Part shown: in pieces, positions 6,006-8,886 of the stretch
How positions within the stretch are numbered: the first letter of the stretch is position 1
How the letters are laid out: each line of letters opens with the position of its first letter
NCBI GenBank assembly: GCA_944333375.1
Contig: CALVKX010000072.1
Location: 1 to 8,886 of the forward strand
Reading direction: 5' to 3'
Source: an uncultured Eubacteriales bacterium
Lineage (GTDB): Bacteria; Bacillota_A; Clostridia; Christensenellales; Aristaeellaceae
Length of the DNA: 8,886 nt
Translations under genes and position numbers: made by a program
Notes under the pieces: generated by a model
What the model saw: only the letters and a program-made list of their open reading frames with translations
Databases searched by the model: none
Told to the model about the DNA's origin: nothing

Positions 6006-7013
6006 CTAGAGCAGCGTGATTCCCGCCTCGCGGCACCTGCTGCGCGTGCCGGCGTCCCAGATGGAGGACTGGACCTCGCCGATGTGCGCCTTGCCCAGCA
6101 TCAGCATGCACATGCGGCTCTGGCCGATGCCGCCGCCGATGGTCAGGGGCAGTTCCCCGTCCAAAAGCATGCGATGGAAGGGCAGGCTGCGGCGGCTGTC
6201 ACAGCCCGAAAGCGTGAGCTGGCGGTCCAGGGATTCGCTGTCCACGCGGATGCCCATGGAGCTGAGCTCGATGGCCTGGTCCAGAAGCGGGCTGTAATAG
6301 AGCAGGTCGCCGTTGAGGTTCCAGTCGTCATAGTCGGGCGCGCGGCCGTCGTGCGGCTGCCCGTTGGAGAGCTTGTGGCCGATGCCCGTCAGGAACGTCA
6401 CCGGGTGCTGACGCACAAAGGCGTTTTCGCGCTCCTTGGGCGAAAGGTCCGGGTAGCGGTCCAGAAGCTCCTGGGAGGAGATGAAGGTCACCTTGTCGGA
6501 AAGCTGCGTGCGCAGGCGCGGATAGCGGCCGTTGACCAGCAGCGAGGTGTCGCTGATGCAGCGCACGATGTCGCGCACGGTGTCCTGCAAAAAGCGCTCG
6601 GTGCGCATCTCGCGGGTGATGACGCGCTCCCAGTCCCACTGGTCCACATAGATGGAGTGCAGGTTGTCCAGCTCCTCGTCGCGGCGGATGGCGTTCATGT
6701 CCGCATAGATGCCCTTGCCGGTATGCACGTCATAGCGGTAGAGCGCCATGCGCTTCCACTTGGCCAGGGAATGGACCACCTGCGCCTCCATGCCCGCAGC
6801 CGGAATGTCAAAGGCCACGGGGCGCTCCACGCCGTTGAGGTCGTCGTTGAGGCCGGAGGCCGGATCGACGAACAGGGGTGCGGAGACGCGCTTTAAGTTG
6901 AGCGCCTGCGCCAGATGATCCTGAAAGGTACGTTTGATGAGGCTGATGGCGGCCTGCGTCTCATAGAGGGAAAGGGTCGGTTCATAGCCGGCCGGAATGG
7001 CGGTTCGGTTCAT
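6006..7013 (-). CDS. asnA: Aspartate-ammonia ligase (asparagine synthetase A)
   Basis: 335 residues, close to the ~330 of Escherichia coli AsnA. The enzyme makes asparagine from aspartate, ATP and free ammonia in the cytosol, unlike glutamine-dependent AsnB. It belongs to the class II aminoacyl-tRNA synthetase fold. Visible family segments: TQAAISLIKRTFQ (19-31), GLNDDLNGVERPVAFDI (54-70), VVHSLAKWKRMAL (79-91), GIYADMNAIRRDE with LDNLHSIYVDQWDWE (101-129), DYDDWNLNGDLLYY (227-240), SSMGIRVDSESL (251-262), and the ATP-binding TIGGGIGQSRMCMLML (291-306) with the motif-3 type arginine. ATG 7013 has AAGGAGG 7 nt upstream; a GTG 27 bp earlier lies next to the preceding stop and lacks a site. It sits 23 bp after the amidohydrolase stop, so the two are co-transcribed. 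No T-box or other leader is seen before it. Confidence 0.97.
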   Translation of the reverse strand: MNRTAIPAGYEPTLSLYETQAAISLIKRTFQDHLAQALNLKRVSAPLFVDPASGLNDDLNGVERPVAFDIPAAGMEAQVVHSLAKWKRMALYRYDVHTGKGIYADMNAIRRDEELDNLHSIYVDQWDWERVITREMRTERFLQDTVRDIVRCISDTSLLVNGRYPRLRTQLSDKVTFISSQELLDRYPDLSPKERENAFVRQHPVTFLTGIGHKLSNGQPHDGRAPDYDDWNLNGDLLYYSPLLDQAIELSSMGIRVDSESLDRQLTLSGCDSRRSLPFHRMLLDGELPLTIGGGIGQSRMCMLMLGKAHIGEVQSSIWDAGTRSRCREAGITLL

Positions 7014-7036
7014 GGGGGTTCCTCCTTCATTGTCCG

Positions 7037-8602
7037 TCACTTGCGGCCCCTGCCGCCCGACAGCGCCCGCAGGAGCATCCGGGGCACGCCGGCGGGTTTG
7101 GTGGAAACGCGCCGCCCGCGCAGATACAGGCCCGTCACGCGAAGATCTCCAATGCTCTGGGGCGGGATGGTAAGCGGATCTGCGTCCAGCAGCGCAAAGT
7201 CCGCCCGCTTCCCCGCCCGCAGCGTTCCGCGCTCCTCCTCGTCAAAGGAGAGGTAAGCCGCGTTTTTCGTGCGCATGAGCAGGGCCTCATAGGGCGTAAG
7301 CCGCTGGGCGGGGTTGGGATGGTTGACCGCGAGGTGCATGCCGCGGATGGGGTTGGGGCGGGTACACGGCGCGTCGGAGCCGTCGGCGATGACGATACCC
7401 CGGTCCCACATGGACCGAAGCGGGTTAAGCCCGTCGGCGCGCTCGCCCAGGATGGCGCGCAGGTAGCGGTCCGGCTCCTGCGCCCAGTCGATGAAGGGCG
7501 CCTGCACCGCCAGGCACAGCCCCAGCGCCGCGATGCGGTCGAGCTGCGAAGGCGATACCATGCAGCAATGGATCATGATGTGCCGGTGATCCTTGCGCGG
7601 CAGGTCATGAAGCGCCGCCTCGTAGGCGGTGATGCACTGCTCCACCGCCGCGTCGCCGATGGCGTGCATGGTGATCTGCAAGCCCGCGCGGTTGGCGGCG
7701 ATGGCAAAGGCGTTGACCTGCTCCTGCGTGTAGTTGAGCACGCCGCGGTTGTCCGGGTTGTTTGTGTAGGGCATGAGCAGCGCCGCGTCCTCGGAGCCGA
7801 AGCAGCCGTCCAGCGCCAGCTCAAAGCAGCCGCCGATGCGCGTCATGCGGCGTTTTTGCACCTTGGCAACGTCCATGGTCTGGAAGAAGATGCGGAAGGT
7901 CTGCGGCAGGCCGCCCTCCAGCATGCGCAGCATATCCACGTCCATGTCGCGCGGATAGCCCACGCCTTCGACCGCATGTACCAGGCCGATGCCCGCGGCG
8001 GTCAGCGCCGAAGCGCCCTTGGCCAGCCCGCCGATGATGCTCAGGGGGCTGAGTTTGGCCGTGACCTCGTTCACACCGTTGTAAAAGGCGTTCTGGTACA
8101 GCCATCCGTCGGAATGAAACCCGGGGTCGCCTGTCACCTTCGGGCTGAAAAAGGCCATCATGGCCGAGTTGCACACGGCGGCATGCCCGTCGTACTTGAC
8201 GATGATGAGCGGCCGCGCGGCCCAGCGGTCCAGGTCCTCGCGGGTGGGCAGGCGGCCCTCCCTTACCAGGTGGCCGCACGCGCCGAAGCCGATGAGCAGC
8301 TTTTCCCGCGGATGAGCTTCGGCATAGGCGCGCACGATGGCCGCCGCCTCATCAAAGCTGTGGGCGTCGGAGATGTTGAAGGTATTCTCAAACATGGAGA
8401 AGCTCTCAAAGTGCATGTGGGTATCGCCGAAGGCGGGCACCGCCACCGCGCCGCCCAGGTCCACGCGCGGCAGGGAATCGTATTCGGCGGGCAGGTCGTC
8501 CCCCAGCCACAGAATGCGGCCGTCCGGCCCTGCAGCCATTTTGGTAAAGACCTCGCCCTCGGCTTCGCAGGTGATAAAACGGGCATTTTCAAAGACCGGC
8601 AT
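7037..8602 (-). CDS. Metal-dependent amidohydrolase, YtcJ-like (amidohydrolase 3 family)
   Basis: 521 residues, normal for this family (YtcJ, N-substituted formamide deformylase relatives). The beta-sandwich ends flank a TIM-barrel metallohydrolase core. Visible: GDTHMHF (59-65) with metal ligands His62 and His64, KYDGHAAVCNSAMM (136-149), ALDGCFGSEDAALLMPY (263-279), MHAIGDAAV (312-320) with His313, RHIMIHC (340-346), IADGSDAPCTRPNPIRG (405-421) with Asp410, and the returning strand GTLRAGKRADFALLDADPL (459-477). In relatives a lysine precedes the DG motif by four; here this is Glu261. No signal peptide, so cytosolic. ATG 8602 has AAGGAGG 7 nt upstream. It is the first gene of the operon with asnA and the AraC-family regulator. 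The substrate, an amide or formamide-type compound, cannot be named from sequence. Confidence 0.9.
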   Translation of the reverse strand: MPVFENARFITCEAEGEVFTKMAAGPDGRILWLGDDLPAEYDSLPRVDLGGAVAVPAFGDTHMHFESFSMFENTFNISDAHSFDEAAAIVRAYAEAHPREKLLIGFGACGHLVREGRLPTREDLDRWAARPLIIVKYDGHAAVCNSAMMAFFSPKVTGDPGFHSDGWLYQNAFYNGVNEVTAKLSPLSIIGGLAKGASALTAAGIGLVHAVEGVGYPRDMDVDMLRMLEGGLPQTFRIFFQTMDVAKVQKRRMTRIGGCFELALDGCFGSEDAALLMPYTNNPDNRGVLNYTQEQVNAFAIAANRAGLQITMHAIGDAAVEQCITAYEAALHDLPRKDHRHIMIHCCMVSPSQLDRIAALGLCLAVQAPFIDWAQEPDRYLRAILGERADGLNPLRSMWDRGIVIADGSDAPCTRPNPIRGMHLAVNHPNPAQRLTPYEALLMRTKNAAYLSFDEEERGTLRAGKRADFALLDADPLTIPPQSIGDLRVTGLYLRGRRVSTKPAGVPRMLLRALSGGRGRK

Positions 8603-8641
8603 GGAACACCCTCCTTTTGTGCGGCAGGGAAAGCTGCTATC

Positions 8642-8670
8642 AGCATAACACGTTATGTTACATTCGTCAA
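8642..8670 (-). promoter_or_regulatory. Promoter of the amidohydrolase-asnA-araC operon
   Basis: On the minus strand TTGACG (-35, 8670-8665, 5 of 6), a 17-nt spacer, then TGT-TATGCT (-10 at 8647-8642, 4 of 6, with the TGn extension). Transcription would begin near 8635, leaving a leader of about 32 nt to the ATG at 8602, too short for a riboswitch or T-box. Confidence 0.8.
8644..8657. promoter_or_regulatory. 14-bp dyad overlapping the -10 element, candidate operator
   Basis: CATAAC-AC-GTTATG, a perfect six-base inverted repeat with a 2-bp centre, covers the upstream part of the -10 hexamer and the adjoining spacer. A dimeric regulator bound here would block RNA polymerase. AraC-type proteins usually prefer direct repeats, so the bound protein may be a different, unlinked repressor. 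Confidence 0.6.
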
Positions 8671-8716
8671 AGGGGAGGACGGTCGAAAATCGTGCAAAAC
8701 AAAGGAAATACCGGCG

Positions 8717-8886
8717 TTATGCAAGCTGACCGGGCAGCCTGAGGCGCTCCCTGGGCGGAAAGGACGCGTCAAAGCGCAGGGCTTCCGCCTCATCCACAAG
8801 GTAGCCCTCCGGCGTACGGTACGCACCGCAAATACCGGTGAGATAGCCGGGCAAAAGCGCCTTGAGCCAAAAATAGGGCGGCGCGG
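8717..8886 (-). CDS. C-terminal end of an unidentified protein (partial)
   Basis: A minus-strand frame enters at the window edge and ends at TAA (8719-8717), giving the last 55 complete codons. The visible tail includes PPYFWLKALLPGYLTGICGA, then YRTPEGYLVDEAEALRFD, and ends LRLPGQLA. Codon usage is GC-rich at third positions like the other genes, which supports real coding. I do not recognise the family. It points the same way as the operon downstream but no clear terminator lies between its stop and the operon promoter, so some read-through is possible. Confidence 0.6.
   Translation of the reverse strand, partial: APPYFWLKALLPGYLTGICGAYRTPEGYLVDEAEALRFDASFPPRERLRLPGQLA

Noticed and set aside
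6084..6896. 270-residue plus-strand reading frame
   Set aside because: Fully antisense to asnA and rich in Ala, Val and His, typical of a shadow frame in high-GC DNA.
8603..8641. Riboswitch or T-box leader before the amidohydrolase
   Set aside because: The predicted leader is only about 32 nt and shows no antiterminator structure.
1..8886. CRISPR array, tRNA, rRNA or insertion sequence
   Set aside because: No regularly spaced repeats, no cloverleaf or rRNA-like sequence and no transposase motif was seen on either strand.

Overview
The window reads as a piece of a high-GC chromosome from a Gram-positive anaerobe, most likely a gut-type member of Clostridia (Bacillota). This rests on strong AGGAGG-type ribosome binding sites before nearly every gene, U-tract intrinsic terminators, an ECF sigma/anti-sigma pair of the type common in Clostridia, an [FeFe]-hydrogenase-like protein and a Myb/SANT-like regulator. 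No species is claimed. No rRNA, tRNA, CRISPR array, insertion sequence or prophage gene is visible.

Left block, minus strand (1-2694). From right to left: rpiB (2694-2245), then a short degenerate [FeFe]-hydrogenase H-domain-like protein (2173-1427) that ends inside its own terminator (1400-1446). Next comes an ECF sigma factor (1294-809), overlapping by 4 bp a membrane-anchored anti-sigma-like protein (812-1) that runs off the window. rpiB has a good extended -10 promoter (2731-2759). The sigma gene has a candidate ECF-type promoter (1361-1391).

Centre, plus strand (2773-4676). A membrane-anchored protein resembling an extracellular solute-binding protein, with no transporter genes beside it, is followed by a regulator with two Myb/SANT-like repeats and a C-terminal helix.

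Non-coding stretch (4677-5130). About 450 bp without a credible gene, rich in hairpins. Each end carries a terminator that stops transcription crossing the region: one for leftward transcripts at the left edge and a very strong one for rightward transcripts at the right edge. It could hold a structured RNA or a repeat element.

Right block, minus strand (5131-8602). A three-gene operon, amidohydrolase (YtcJ-like) -> asnA (ammonia-dependent asparagine synthetase) -> AraC-family regulator, with 23-bp gaps. It is driven by a near-consensus promoter (8642-8670) overlapped by a 14-bp dyad (8644-8657) that looks like an operator. A plausible theme is release of ammonia or an amine by the amidohydrolase and ammonia capture by AsnA, under local control; this is inference. 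At the right edge is the C-terminal end of an unidentified minus-strand gene (8717-8886).
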